From Planctomycetota bacterium (GTDB lineage Bacteria; Planctomycetota; Planctomycetia; Pirellulales; Pirellulaceae): a stretch of 64,000 bases of DNA. The notes under the pieces are model-generated. The model had not been told where the DNA came from. It saw nothing but the letters and a program-made list of their open reading frames with translations, and ran no database searches. Where the stretch lies: positions 232,712 through 296,711 of the forward strand of contig JABAAE010000001.1 of the NCBI GenBank assembly GCA_014238905.1, in the 5' to 3' direction. Within the stretch, counting starts at the first letter, position 1. Each line of letters begins with the position of its first letter. Positions 44,201 through 53,105 of the stretch are shown here, piece by piece. Position numbers and translations under genes: made by a program.

Positions 44201-45652
44201 TTGACTCAATACCCTCCCCAAAACTATCCGCCCTACCTTTCTCGCCGTGAAATGCTTGGCAGAACCGGAGTTGGCCTTGGCTCTCTGGGCCTGGCCACAC
44301 TCCTGACCGATCAGGTGGCTGGATCGCCAATCGCTGCGGATGAAAAAACAGCGCTTGCACCTAAAGCACCTCACTTTGCGCCAAAGGCCAAGAGAGTCAT
44401 TCATTTATTTATGAATGGAGGACCTTCGCACGTTGACACGTTTGATTACAAACCGGAGCTGAATAAACGACATGGCGAGAAACTGCCCAATCCAAATCTG
44501 AGAACTGAACGCCCCACGGGCGCAGCATTCGGATCGCCTTATCAATTCAAACCCTATGGCGAATCGGGAACCTACGTCAGCGAAATATTCAAGCACACCG
44601 CGCAGCACGTTGACGACATCGCCATTATCAACTCCATGTATGCCAACGTGCCCAATCACGAACCGTCATTGATGTTGATGAATTGCGGTGCCTCCCGGTT
44701 CCTGGTCCGGCCGAGCATGGGATCGTGGCTGACTTATGGTTTGGGGACTGAGAACCAAAACCTGCCGGGCTTTATTGCCCTTTGCCCCGATGGTTACCCC
44801 ATTACTGAAACTCAAAACTGGCAATCTGCTTTTCTACCGGGCATTTACCAGGGAACACATATCAACACACGTCATAAGACGATTGATCGCCTCATCGAAA
44901 ACATTCGCAACTCGAAAGTTTCACTCAAAGAGCAGCGAAGTCAGCTGGATGCCCTGAATGCTCTCAACGAATTACATCTTCGCGAACAAGGAACTGATCC
45001 TGCCCTGGAAGCCAGAATCCAGAGTTTTGAACTGGCATTTCGCATGCAAATGGAGGCTGCCGAAGCGTTTGACATCAACCGCGAACCGAAACACGTGTTG
45101 GAGCGGTATGGCTCTGGAGTCAACGCCCGTCAGATTCTGATCGCGCGTCGCCTCGTAGAAAGAGGAGTTCGATTCGTTCAAGTTTGGCACGGGCAGGGCC
45201 AACCATGGGATCATCACGACGATATCGAAGTCAATCATCGAAAGCTTGCCACACAGGTCGATCGTGCCATCGCAGCTTTATTGACGGACTTGAAACAATC
45301 CGGGTTACTGGAGGAGACTCTAGTCATATGGGGTGGTGAATTTGGAAGAACGCCAGTTGTCGAACTCCCCAAAAAGGGATCGAACCAGGGAAGAATCAAC
45401 GGTCGCGATCACAACCACTGGGGTTTTACCTACTGGATGGCAGGTGGAGGCATCAAAGGGGGGACGGTGCACGGCTCTACTGATGAATTTGGGTTTCAGG
45501 CCGTCGAGGATAAAGTTCATGTGCACGACCTGCACGCGACGATTCTGCACCTGCTCGGATTTGATCACACCAAGCTCACTTATCGGCACGCCGGCCGTGA
45601 CCATCGGTTGACCGACGTCCACGGCAAGGTCGTCAACAATATTCTGTCCTGA
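44201..45652 (+). CDS. DUF1501 family protein, Tat-exported
   Basis: A 483-residue exported protein of the DUF1501 family (alkaline-phosphatase/sulfatase-like fold), abundant in planctomycetes. The twin-arginine signal SRREMLGRTGVGLG is followed by the family stretches HLFMNGGPSHVDTFD, IINSMYANVPNHEP, WDHHDDIEVNH, VIWGGEFGRTP and GRDHNHWG, rich in His and Asp that likely bind metal. Translation starts at TTG 44201, the only start that keeps the twin Arg: the next ATG (44252) begins after it and a stop codon lies at 44186. Members usually pair with DUF1549/DUF1553 genes, absent here. Biochemical activity is unproven. Confidence 0.9.
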   Translation: MTQYPPQNYPPYLSRREMLGRTGVGLGSLGLATLLTDQVAGSPIAADEKTALAPKAPHFAPKAKRVIHLFMNGGPSHVDTFDYKPELNKRHGEKLPNPNLRTERPTGAAFGSPYQFKPYGESGTYVSEIFKHTAQHVDDIAIINSMYANVPNHEPSLMLMNCGASRFLVRPSMGSWLTYGLGTENQNLPGFIALCPDGYPITETQNWQSAFLPGIYQGTHINTRHKTIDRLIENIRNSKVSLKEQRSQLDALNALNELHLREQGTDPALEARIQSFELAFRMQMEAAEAFDINREPKHVLERYGSGVNARQILIARRLVERGVRFVQVWHGQGQPWDHHDDIEVNHRKLATQVDRAIAALLTDLKQSGLLEETLVIWGGEFGRTPVVELPKKGSNQGRINGRDHNHWGFTYWMAGGGIKGGTVHGSTDEFGFQAVEDKVHVHDLHATILHLLGFDHTKLTYRHAGRDHRLTDVHGKVVNNILS

Positions 45653-45675
45653 TCCATTACGGGAAAACAGCTCTT

Positions 45676-45777
45676 CCTATCAACCTCAAGTCCCTATCAA
45701 CCTCAAGTCCCTATCAACCTCAAGTCCCTATCAACCTCAAGTCCCTATCAACCTCAAGTCCCTATCAACCTCAAGTC
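45676..45777. repeat. Tandem repeat, 17-bp unit x6, touching the next start codon
   Basis: Six perfect contiguous copies of cctatcaacctcaagtc. Only the bases cct separate the last copy from the ATG (45781) of the DUF2891 gene, so the repeat forms almost the whole leader after the DUF1501 stop (45652). No Shine-Dalgarno sequence is visible in or near it. Confidence 0.95.
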
Positions 45778-45780
45778 CCT

Positions 45781-46884
45781 ATGTTCCGAACCTTTTTGTT
45801 GCTCATCATTGTTTTGACTAATTCCATTCACAAAGCAGATGACCTCCCCCGACTGGGTCAAAAGCTGACCGACGAACAGATCAGTGCATTTGCTAAATTG
45901 GCTTTGGCTGGCATGGATCAGGAGTTCCCCAACAAACCCTCCAACGTGATGGAAAACGCGGATTCGGTCCTCTCGCCCAAAGCCATGCACCCGGCCTTTT
46001 TTGGTTGCTTCGACTGGCATAGTAGCGTCCACGGCCACTGGATGTTGATCCGTCTGATCAAGCTTCACCCGGGTTGCTCAGCTGAAAAGCAGATCCGAGA
46101 ACAACTAAACCAACATTTGACCGCGGAAAAAATCCACAAGGAAAACGAGTATTTTCAAGCCAAATACAACAAATCATTTGAAAGAATGTATGGCTGGGCC
46201 TGGTACCTGCGCATGGTCGCCGAGCTCGAAACATGGGACGACCCACAGGGGAAAAAATGGCGGGAGAATCTCCGGCCGCTGGAAAAAACGATTGTCAGTC
46301 GTACCATGGATTATCTTCCTAAACTTTCGTATCCGATTCGAACCGGAGTTCATCCTGATTCCGGATTTGCTCTCGGACAGATTTTGGACTACGCAAGAAT
46401 CGCTGCCAACAAAGAGTTGGAGTCATTAATCGTGGCAAGAAGCGGTGACTTTTATCAGAAGGACACCGACTATCCGACAAAATATGAGCCCTCAGGGCAA
46501 GATTTTTTTTCTTCGGGACTCAACGAAGCCGACTTGATGAGACGCGTTCTTTCGCCTGCTGATTTTTCGAATTGGCTGGACCGTTTCTTTCCGGAATTGC
46601 GGAAAGGAAAAATCGGTAATCTGCTGACACCTGTCGAAGTCAGCGATGTGACCGATGGACATATCGTTCACTTGGCAGGCCTGGACCTGTCACGAGGTTG
46701 GACATTAAATGGGATTGCCTCTGCGCTACCCAAGGAGGATCCCCGACGGCCCATTCTTCATCGAGCCGCAATGGACCACGCTGCCATGGGCTACAAATAT
46801 GTTTTTAGCGGGCATTATGAGGGTGAGCACTGGTTGGCTACATTTGCCATCTATCTGCATACCGGGGTTGGGATCGCTCGATAA
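45781..46884 (+). CDS. DUF2891 family protein, exported
   Basis: A 367-residue protein recognised as DUF2891 by HPAFFGCFDWHSSVHGHWML near residue 72 and by the long helical body (MYGWAWYLRMVAELETWDD; HPDSGFALGQILDYAR; GHYEGEHWLATFAIYLHTGV). The family looks like an alpha/alpha-barrel; its activity is unknown. The N-terminus MFRTFLLLIIVLTNSIH is a likely signal peptide. It begins 3 bp after the tandem repeat described above and lies 128 bp after DUF1501 in the same direction, so the two may be cotranscribed. No ribosome-binding site is visible. Confidence 0.82.
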   Translation: MFRTFLLLIIVLTNSIHKADDLPRLGQKLTDEQISAFAKLALAGMDQEFPNKPSNVMENADSVLSPKAMHPAFFGCFDWHSSVHGHWMLIRLIKLHPGCSAEKQIREQLNQHLTAEKIHKENEYFQAKYNKSFERMYGWAWYLRMVAELETWDDPQGKKWRENLRPLEKTIVSRTMDYLPKLSYPIRTGVHPDSGFALGQILDYARIAANKELESLIVARSGDFYQKDTDYPTKYEPSGQDFFSSGLNEADLMRRVLSPADFSNWLDRFFPELRKGKIGNLLTPVEVSDVTDGHIVHLAGLDLSRGWTLNGIASALPKEDPRRPILHRAAMDHAAMGYKYVFSGHYEGEHWLATFAIYLHTGVGIAR

Positions 46885-46986
46885 TCCATCTTGGACGATG
46901 CTGATTTGCCGTTGAGTCAATCTTGGCTGCATGGCCAATCTGGATTAAGCTTATCACGCCCTCAATTCCCTCGAAACGGATCCCCA

Positions 46987-47382
46987 ATGAACCAGACGGT
47001 CACACTGCTATTGATCGGCGCCGCCGGTGCTATTGGCGCTCTGTCGCGATTCGGAATCATCTCTTTGGCTCGCCATCTTTTCGGTGATCACTTTCCGATC
47101 GGAACCCTGATTGTCAACGTAATAGGCTGTTTCGCGATTGGAATGATTGTCTACCTTTCGGTGAATCATATTCCTGAGCATTGGAAATTGGTGATCGGAG
47201 TTGGTCTTCTTGGCTCATTGACGACCTTCTCTGCGTTCGGCGTGGATACCCATGCCAAACTGAACCAAGGCGAATTATCAACGGCTATACTGAATATCGC
47301 CTTGAATATGATCTTGGGACTAGGTGCGGTTTATGCCGGATCCCTGTTAGCTAAATCAGTCTGGCCGTCCCCGGCTACCTAG
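46987..47382 (+). CDS. crcB: CrcB/Fluc fluoride channel
   Basis: A 131-residue four-helix membrane protein that exports fluoride as a dual-topology dimer. Motifs are GAAGAIGALSRFGI, IGTLIVNVIGCF with the pore Asn, and GLLGSLTTFSAFGVDT with the Phe/Ser-Thr pore residues. The ATG at 46987 was chosen because the family starts directly with the first helix; an in-frame upstream start at 46891 would add 32 residues. I saw no fluoride-riboswitch consensus in the 100 bp upstream. It follows the DUF2891 gene in the same direction. Confidence 0.92.
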   Translation: MNQTVTLLLIGAAGAIGALSRFGIISLARHLFGDHFPIGTLIVNVIGCFAIGMIVYLSVNHIPEHWKLVIGVGLLGSLTTFSAFGVDTHAKLNQGELSTAILNIALNMILGLGAVYAGSLLAKSVWPSPAT

Positions 47383-47466
47383 AATTCGTTGACCACTTCG
47401 CCCGCTCTGGATAAACTGGGAACGCTGTTCTTGAATTTTCTCCCCTTTTGACCACCGGTTTTCCCC

Positions 47467-48126
47467 TTGCAACTATTTGATCCGCTTCACTTTGTGATTG
47501 GCGTGGGCCCGCTGGCCGTCTATTTGCTGTTGATCGGGATACTGAACTATTCCCGAAAGCCGTTTTTGACGACTGGATCCCGGGATATCTCGGCGTTGGG
47601 TGTTGCTATTTCCGGCTTGATGATTGTCGGCCCCATGGAACTCTTTATGCCGCCCGCGGCGGCGGACCGCTTCGCCGGATGGGTCTGGCTTCTGTTGCTG
47701 ATTTTTTATGGTCTTTGTGTTTCCCTGTTCATCCTTTTGATGCGACCACGGCTGGTGATCTACAATGTTTCAGTTGATCAGCTGCGTCCCATCCTGATGA
47801 AAGTTGTGCACGATATCGACAAGGATGGTCGATGGGCGGGAGACAGCCTGATTGTTCCCAACTTGCAAATTCAGTTACACGTGGAACCTTCCTCGGTCCT
47901 CCGCAACGTCCAGTTGGTTTCTTCTGGCCCCAAGCAGTCCCTCGAGGGATGGCTCAAACTTGAAGAACGCCTCAACGAGGCGCTCCAACCCATTCAGTCT
48001 TTACGTAATCCGGTAGGCCTTGGCATGATGATCATTGCGGGCCTGATCGGTTTGACATGCACCGTTTGGATGTTGTCCAGTCCAGCTGCTGTTGCCCAGT
48101 CCCTGAACGAAATGCTGCGACTGTAA
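47467..48126 (+). CDS. Integral membrane protein, hypothetical
   Basis: A 219-residue protein, not recognised. Three membrane segments near the N-terminus (about 10-28, 40-60 and 73-95) are followed by a soluble domain of about 100 residues (VIYNVSVDQLRPILMKVVHDIDKDGRWAGDS) and one more segment near the end (GLGMMIIAGLIGLTCTVWML). The start is TTG at 47467, the most upstream in-frame start; I see no clear Shine-Dalgarno. It lies 84 bp after crcB and its end faces the glycosyltransferase gene on the other strand. Confidence 0.65.
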   Translation: MQLFDPLHFVIGVGPLAVYLLLIGILNYSRKPFLTTGSRDISALGVAISGLMIVGPMELFMPPAAADRFAGWVWLLLLIFYGLCVSLFILLMRPRLVIYNVSVDQLRPILMKVVHDIDKDGRWAGDSLIVPNLQIQLHVEPSSVLRNVQLVSSGPKQSLEGWLKLEERLNEALQPIQSLRNPVGLGMMIIAGLIGLTCTVWMLSSPAAVAQSLNEMLRL

Positions 48127-48298
48127 TCCGATGGCCCGTCACCTGACCGGGACCAAAGAAGCGAACTGACATTCCCGGATGAGGGTTCCCAACCAGTTCC
48201 CGCGCGCGAGACAGGGGGGGCAAATGGCCACCCAACATGAACTCGAAGATTTCTTTTGTGTTGATGATGATCCCGGGTCGATCACGAAAAACAGACCA

Positions 48299-49237
48299 CT
48301 AGTATTTCATAATGCACCACATCGCTCGAAAACCATCCTTGATTCCGATTTTTTTGCCTTCGGCATAGGTTCGTTTTTTATAAGAAATCGGACGTTCATC
48401 AAATCGCACTCCATTTAGTTTGGCAATTTTCGCCGTCATCTCCAATTCAATGCCAAAACGCTTTTCAATCAATCCGTCGACAAATTGATCCAGCACCGAT
48501 TTACGAATGACCTTGTAACAGGTTTCCGCGTCGGTGACATTCAAGCCGGTTTTCAAATTGGACAAACTGGTGATCAAACCATTCCCCCAACGATGCCAGC
48601 CAGGAGAAGTACCCTGTTTGTCCTGATTGGAATTCGTTGTTGCAAATCGGCTGCCGTAAACGACGTCTGCTTGGTCGGCAAGAATCGTCGAAAGAAGAAT
48701 GATAAATTCCTGTGGATCATATTCCCGATCGGCATCCTGAATTCCAACAACATCGCCGCTTGCCGCGAGAAAACCGGTTTTCAATGCCGCACCCTTGCCT
48801 TGGTTGTTTTTGTGAAACAACAATTTCACGTCTATGCTGCCAAATCCGTTCGCCTTATCTAACTCACCACTTCCGTTTAGCTTACGTAATGTTTCACTAG
48901 TCCCGTCGGTACTCCCATCGTCAACGACCACCAACTGCAGCGGCAAGTCCACCTGGCAAACTCGATCTATCATCTCCTCTATCGTATTTGCCTCATTAAA
49001 TACGGGCATGATAACCGAAAAGCGGAAGTCTTCTGCTGGAAACTCAACAATGCCGTGCTCTAAACACCATTCTTTCCCGTGTTTTGAAATCAAGTCACGT
49101 ACAGTGTGATTAAAGGTGACAAGAGGGCATTCCTGCGATGCCACCGACCCTTCCTTCATGACAGCAGGCAACGCGTTGGAACGGACTTCCAGCAATTCAA
49201 GACAGCTCTTCCTGTGGAGTGGTCGAACGCGTTTCAC
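48299..49237 (-). CDS. Family 2 glycosyltransferase
   Basis: A 312-residue GT-A glycosyltransferase. It has FSVIMPVFNEANTIEEMIDR, QLVVVDDGSTDGTSETL and VVGIQDADREYDPQEF (metal site), and lacks C-terminal membrane helices. About 75 extra residues precede the catalytic domain. The later part (TDAETCYKVIRKSVL and RFGIELEMTAKIA) fits enzymes that make polyprenyl-phosphate sugars or modify surface polysaccharides. The start is GTG at 49237; an ATG at 49159 is a reasonable alternative. The gene reads alone on the minus strand, convergent with the membrane protein gene. Confidence 0.85.
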   Translation of the reverse strand: MKRVRPLHRKSCLELLEVRSNALPAVMKEGSVASQECPLVTFNHTVRDLISKHGKEWCLEHGIVEFPAEDFRFSVIMPVFNEANTIEEMIDRVCQVDLPLQLVVVDDGSTDGTSETLRKLNGSGELDKANGFGSIDVKLLFHKNNQGKGAALKTGFLAASGDVVGIQDADREYDPQEFIILLSTILADQADVVYGSRFATTNSNQDKQGTSPGWHRWGNGLITSLSNLKTGLNVTDAETCYKVIRKSVLDQFVDGLIEKRFGIELEMTAKIAKLNGVRFDERPISYKKRTYAEGKKIGIKDGFRAMWCIMKY

Positions 49238-49905
49238 GATTTTTTACTTCTAATGGGAGGACACCCTTGAAAATTCAATACCGTTGGCTCCAAGGCTACA
49301 CCATAACAGGATTCAATTTACATAGCGTATTTTGGAATCGCACCAACGTCAATTGACTACCACCAACGTAAACATTAGCACAATTATTTTAATGCCTTCC
49401 TTACAATAAGATCGTCGTTGCCATTGAATGCCGCGTCCCGGATTCAGCCGCTAACGTCACCAACAACACCTCCACTGAAAACCGCTGGTGAACACATAAC
49501 AATTCATTGCATTTGACAAAAGACCCGACTCAATTCAAGTACTGTAGCCAAAAAAAACATCAAAAACTTTTTTATCAAAAAATTTGTTTCGGGTTGCTTG
49601 ACATTTCAGCTCAGGACCCGAAAATGACTTTCCAGTTGAGTAAACGTGCTTCGCGTTTTGAGCGACTCAACTTTTTAGCGAGCTACTTTTTCTTACGGCC
49701 ATCTCGGACCAAAAATCAGTCAAAGGACCTGCGCTTTCGACATGCTGTTCCAACGAAAACGACTTGAATTCAAGGGAAGGTTTTTCGGCTAAGGATTAAG
49801 CCAACGGTTTTGAAACATGGGGGCGGCGACTGATGGAAGCGATTGTCGACGACCTTGTGACGTGGACCGGATGTCCCCCCCAAGTTTCTAATATTGACCA
49901 ACGAG
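49238..49905. other. Divergent intergenic region with an AT-rich segment and a terminator-like hairpin
   Basis: 668 bp without a supported protein gene. An A/T-rich tract (49549-49587) is followed by TTGACA (49598-49603) and by the hairpin at 49634-49676. An 86-codon plus-strand open frame (49507-49767) crosses it but has no family signature. A 12-bp palindrome CTTGAATTCAAG lies at 49763-49774. Confidence 0.45.
49634..49676 (+). ncRNA. Terminator-like hairpin, possible small RNA or folK leader element
   Basis: AGTTGAGT (49634-49641) pairs with ACTCAACT (49665-49672), and inside it AAACG (49642-49646) pairs with CGTTT (49654-49658), with a 6-nt bulge on the 3' side. A T-run follows (49672-49676). 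No protein gene precedes it on this strand; a TTGACA at 49598 with a weak -10 (aaaatg, 17-bp spacer) would start a transcript just before the hairpin. It could be a small RNA with its own terminator or an attenuator for folK. Confidence 0.3.
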
Positions 49906-50715
49906 ATGGCTGATTGCCTGATTTCATTAGGTTCAAATCTCGGCGATTCCAAGTTGATCGTCGAATCGGCGATAGAACGACTGCAAGTCACTGCCGGGAT
50001 TGAACAACTGCTGGCAAGTGAACTTTTGATCACTAAGCCAATCGGTGGGCCCGCTGGTCAACCTGATTTTGTCAACGGCGTCGCCCGATTTCAAACCAAG
50101 CTCTCACCCTCGGCATTGCTGGCTACATTACTCAGTACAGAGGAAGAATTAGGTCGTATTCGGCGAATTCGATGGGATGCCAGGATGATTGACCTGGACA
50201 TTCTGCTCTATGGCGACCTGGTTTCCAGTGACCAAAGCTACCAAATACCGCACCCTCGCATGTGCTATCGGAGGTTTGTGCTGGAACCGGCAATGGAAAT
50301 AGCCGGTGAAATGATTCATCCGGTGACCGGGACGTCATTGAAAGAATTGCTGGATAACCTTAATCAGCGAGAAAATAAAATCCTTATCGTCACCGATTCA
50401 GTTGCAATCCAAAAAAAATGGATTCCAGATGAGCAATCTGGCAAAGCTGGATTTACAGTTCATATTTCCGATGTGGCGTCCGCAGCGGATCATCTTGACG
50501 GCAGGACAACATTACCGAAACTGCTAGTTCTACTATCCTTTTTCAATCCAACAGACAACACAACAGGCGACACGGCTTCCTTTCGGGCAAAAATAAAAAC
50601 ATTGATCGAACGACATCAAGGGCCTATTCTCTTTTGTTCCACTGACCCCGGGAACACCAAGTCCTGGCAGGCATTGGGTATTGAACTCGATGCAGCCATC
50701 GCCGCCATGGAGTAA
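49906..50715 (+). CDS. folK: 6-hydroxymethyl-7,8-dihydropterin pyrophosphokinase (FolK) with C-terminal extra domain
   Basis: A 269-residue protein. Residues 1-157 are a standard HPPK of folate synthesis: ISLGSNLGD, PDFVNGVARF, ELGRIRRIRWDARMIDLDILLYGD and IPHPRMCYRRFVLEPAMEI. Residues 158-269 (50377-50712) are an additional alpha/beta domain (KILIVTDSVAIQKKW, LLVLLSF, GPILFCSTDPGNTKSW) not found in ordinary HPPK. The ATG at 49906 gives the standard N-terminus; a TTG at 49894 would add four residues. panC begins 20 bp after the stop, so folK and panC form a vitamin-cofactor pair in one transcript. Confidence 0.92.
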   Translation: MADCLISLGSNLGDSKLIVESAIERLQVTAGIEQLLASELLITKPIGGPAGQPDFVNGVARFQTKLSPSALLATLLSTEEELGRIRRIRWDARMIDLDILLYGDLVSSDQSYQIPHPRMCYRRFVLEPAMEIAGEMIHPVTGTSLKELLDNLNQRENKILIVTDSVAIQKKWIPDEQSGKAGFTVHISDVASAADHLDGRTTLPKLLVLLSFFNPTDNTTGDTASFRAKIKTLIERHQGPILFCSTDPGNTKSWQALGIELDAAIAAME

Positions 50716-50735
50716 GCACTCTTCACTTTCAATTC

Positions 50736-51620
50736 ATGACAACAGGTATGACCTTGAAAACGATCACCTCACCTGAACGGATGTATCAATGGGTAAGTCG
50801 TGCGGTGCTTGAGGGTAGAAAAGTGGGTGTTGTCCCCACCATGGGCGCGTTGCACGAAGGGCATTTGAGCTTGGTCGATGCTGCCAAAGCCGAATGTGAT
50901 CTGGTTGTCGCAACGATTTTCGTTAATCCAACGCAATTTGCAGCCGGCGAAGACCTCGACCAATATCCACGTCCGCTTGAAAACGACCTCCGTCACCTAA
51001 AAGAAGGAGGGGCCTCAATCGCATTCTGCCCTGCCATGGAGGAGATTTACCCACGAGGTTACTCGACATATGTATCCCCTCCGGAAATTGCAGCGCCGTT
51101 TGAAGGGTTGCATCGGCCAGATCACTTTCGTGGTGTGGCCACGATTGTCTTGAAATTATTTCAAATGGTACCCGCCCAAGTGGCGTTTTTCGGGCAAAAA
51201 GACTATCAGCAAACGCTCGTGGTAAAAAAAATGGTGGAAGATTTCAACCTACCGATTGAGATTCGAGTCTGCCCGATCTTGCGTGAGCCAGATGGACTGG
51301 CAATGAGTTCCCGAAATGTTTTCTTAAGCGATGAACAACGCGGCCGAGCAGTAGCCATCTCGAAGGTGCTCGCCGAGATCGAGCCAGAGATTTTACGCCT
51401 GACGGATCACTCGTCGGCATTGAAAAACCGTCTTACCGGCGTCATGGAAACCGCCAGAAAAAGACTCGAAGTCAAAGTGGATAAAATCCACTATCTTGAC
51501 GTGGTCGATGCCCAGACCCTGCAATCCATTTCCGATACGACCACTGAAGTCGTCATTGTGGCAGCTGCGGACGTCGGAGATACCCGGCTTCTGGACAACC
51601 GACTCGTCAAGATTCGGTAA
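50736..51620 (+). CDS. panC: Pantothenate synthetase, PanC
   Basis: A 294-residue enzyme that joins pantoate and beta-alanine with ATP, in coenzyme A synthesis. The nucleotide-binding motif VVPTMGALHEGHLSLV (HIGH-like) is near residue 32, followed by TIFVNPTQFAAGEDLDQYPR, FFGQKDYQQTLVVKKM and the KMSKS-equivalent AMSSRNVFLS. Length and order match the family. The ATG at 50736 is used; a second in-frame ATG four codons later is possible. It follows folK by 20 bp; panB is not in the window. Confidence 0.95.
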   Translation: MTTGMTLKTITSPERMYQWVSRAVLEGRKVGVVPTMGALHEGHLSLVDAAKAECDLVVATIFVNPTQFAAGEDLDQYPRPLENDLRHLKEGGASIAFCPAMEEIYPRGYSTYVSPPEIAAPFEGLHRPDHFRGVATIVLKLFQMVPAQVAFFGQKDYQQTLVVKKMVEDFNLPIEIRVCPILREPDGLAMSSRNVFLSDEQRGRAVAISKVLAEIEPEILRLTDHSSALKNRLTGVMETARKRLEVKVDKIHYLDVVDAQTLQSISDTTTEVVIVAAADVGDTRLLDNRLVKIR

Positions 51621-51793
51621 ACAACAACCCGCAACTTACAGCCGCATGTCGTTCTGCAGATCAGGAACTGGAACCGCATGCCTCATTCACTCGATTTGCC
51701 TAGACTCCCAGATCCTGGAAAATATTCATTTTAAAACAGGGCTATCATCTTGCCACCGATTGCAGGTTTTACGATTTTAGAACGCTGGAGAAG

Positions 51794-53068
51794 ATGATAG
51801 GATCAGGCTCCATGAACCAGACATTGCTATTCATCGCTCCCGAAATGCTGCCACCAATGCAATTGGTGTGGATCGTGGTGGGTGTCTTCGTTTTAGGCTA
51901 CAACGCGTGGAAAAAAGGGTTCCAGAGCGAATTCTGGTTAAGCCTTCTCTTTTTTGTCGCGGGAGCCGCATTCATCAAATACCTGCTACCCCAGGTGATG
52001 GTGGAAGATCCTGACACACAACAATTGCAGGGACTCCCAATCAGGGGCTACGGGGTTTTTCTTTTATTGGCCGTTGTGACAGGCGTCATGCTAGCCCAGT
52101 TCAGAGCCAAACGCCTCGGAATGCATCCAGATGTACTGCTAAACCTCTGCTTTTGGATTTTTGGCTGCGGACTTTTCGGTGCTCGATTGTTTTACGTGAT
52201 CCAGTACTGGGACGATTTTGACAGCCTTGGTGACATCATCAACATGACCGAGGGTGGACTGGTTGTCTATGGAAGCCTGATCGGAAGCCTGCTGGCAATT
52301 CTTATCTATTCTCGGCGACACAAAATTCCGGTACTTCTAATGATGGATGTATTAGCACCCTGCCTGATGATTGGTCTGTCGATTGGCCGCATTGGGTGCC
52401 TGATGAATGGGTGTTGTTGGGGTGGCGTTTGCGAGGTGAATCTTCCTGCGATCACCTTTCCGGAAGGATCGCCACCCTATGCCAGACAAGTGGAAACCGG
52501 TGAACTGTTTGGGATGAAGGCATCCCCGATCGACAGAGCGACCTCACAGCAACCTCGCGAGATCAGCTCCGTCGTTGCTGGCAGCGTGGCCAATGATCGC
52601 GAAATCAAACCGGGCATGTTGATAGAAAACTTTGCCTACAGTGCCAACCCTAACGACAATCTCCAACCCGAGAAGATCATCTATCGAATCAGGGATCAGT
52701 CAAGTTTTCGAGATATTGAAATTCAACAGGAGCAGATTCCTCTGCGTTCAATAGGTGTCCACCCGTCACAAATATACAGTTCTTTAAATGCCTTTTTCGT
52801 CTTCCTGTTTCTTTGGGTTTATTTTCCCTATCGTCGGCATGATGGTCAGGTGATCGGGTTGTTATTAATCATATATCCCATCGGGCGATTTCTTCTAGAA
52901 TTCATCCGTGCCGACGAAATGGGGCAATTTGGAACAGGATTTACCATTTCGCAAATCGTAAGTTTGGGGTCTATTTTGCTTGGGTTTAGCCTTTTGGTGC
53001 TCGGGGCAAAAGTGATGTCGCGAACGGAAACGTTGACCGTCGATTCTTCTAATCCCTCTGAAGGTTGA
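51794..53068 (+). CDS. lgt: Prolipoprotein diacylglyceryl transferase, Lgt, with inserted domain
   Basis: A 424-residue inner-membrane enzyme that adds diacylglycerol to the lipobox Cys of prolipoproteins. Family signatures: FGARLFYVIQYW, GGLVVYGSLIGSLLA, SIGRIGCLMNGCCWG and, far downstream, IGVHPSQIYSSLNA. Typical Lgt is about 290 residues; here residues about 228-318 (52475-52748) are an insert between the GRIGC and HPSQ segments with a weak PDZ-like look (VVAGSVANDREIKPGML). Seven membrane segments are visible. Start: ATG at 51794 with GGAG just before it; ATG at 51812 (MNQTLLF) is an alternative. Confidence 0.92.
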   Translation: MIGSGSMNQTLLFIAPEMLPPMQLVWIVVGVFVLGYNAWKKGFQSEFWLSLLFFVAGAAFIKYLLPQVMVEDPDTQQLQGLPIRGYGVFLLLAVVTGVMLAQFRAKRLGMHPDVLLNLCFWIFGCGLFGARLFYVIQYWDDFDSLGDIINMTEGGLVVYGSLIGSLLAILIYSRRHKIPVLLMMDVLAPCLMIGLSIGRIGCLMNGCCWGGVCEVNLPAITFPEGSPPYARQVETGELFGMKASPIDRATSQQPREISSVVAGSVANDREIKPGMLIENFAYSANPNDNLQPEKIIYRIRDQSSFRDIEIQQEQIPLRSIGVHPSQIYSSLNAFFVFLFLWVYFPYRRHDGQVIGLLLIIYPIGRFLLEFIRADEMGQFGTGFTISQIVSLGSILLGFSLLVLGAKVMSRTETLTVDSSNPSEG

Positions 53069-53105
53069 CAGGAAATCTAACTTTGAAATGAGCAAACTGC
53101 GATCC

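Noticed and set aside
46885..46986. Fluoride riboswitch upstream of crcB
   Set aside because: The conserved riboswitch segments were not seen in this stretch.
49507..49767. 86-codon open frame
   Set aside because: Crosses an A/T-rich tract and a terminator-like hairpin, with no recognised domain.
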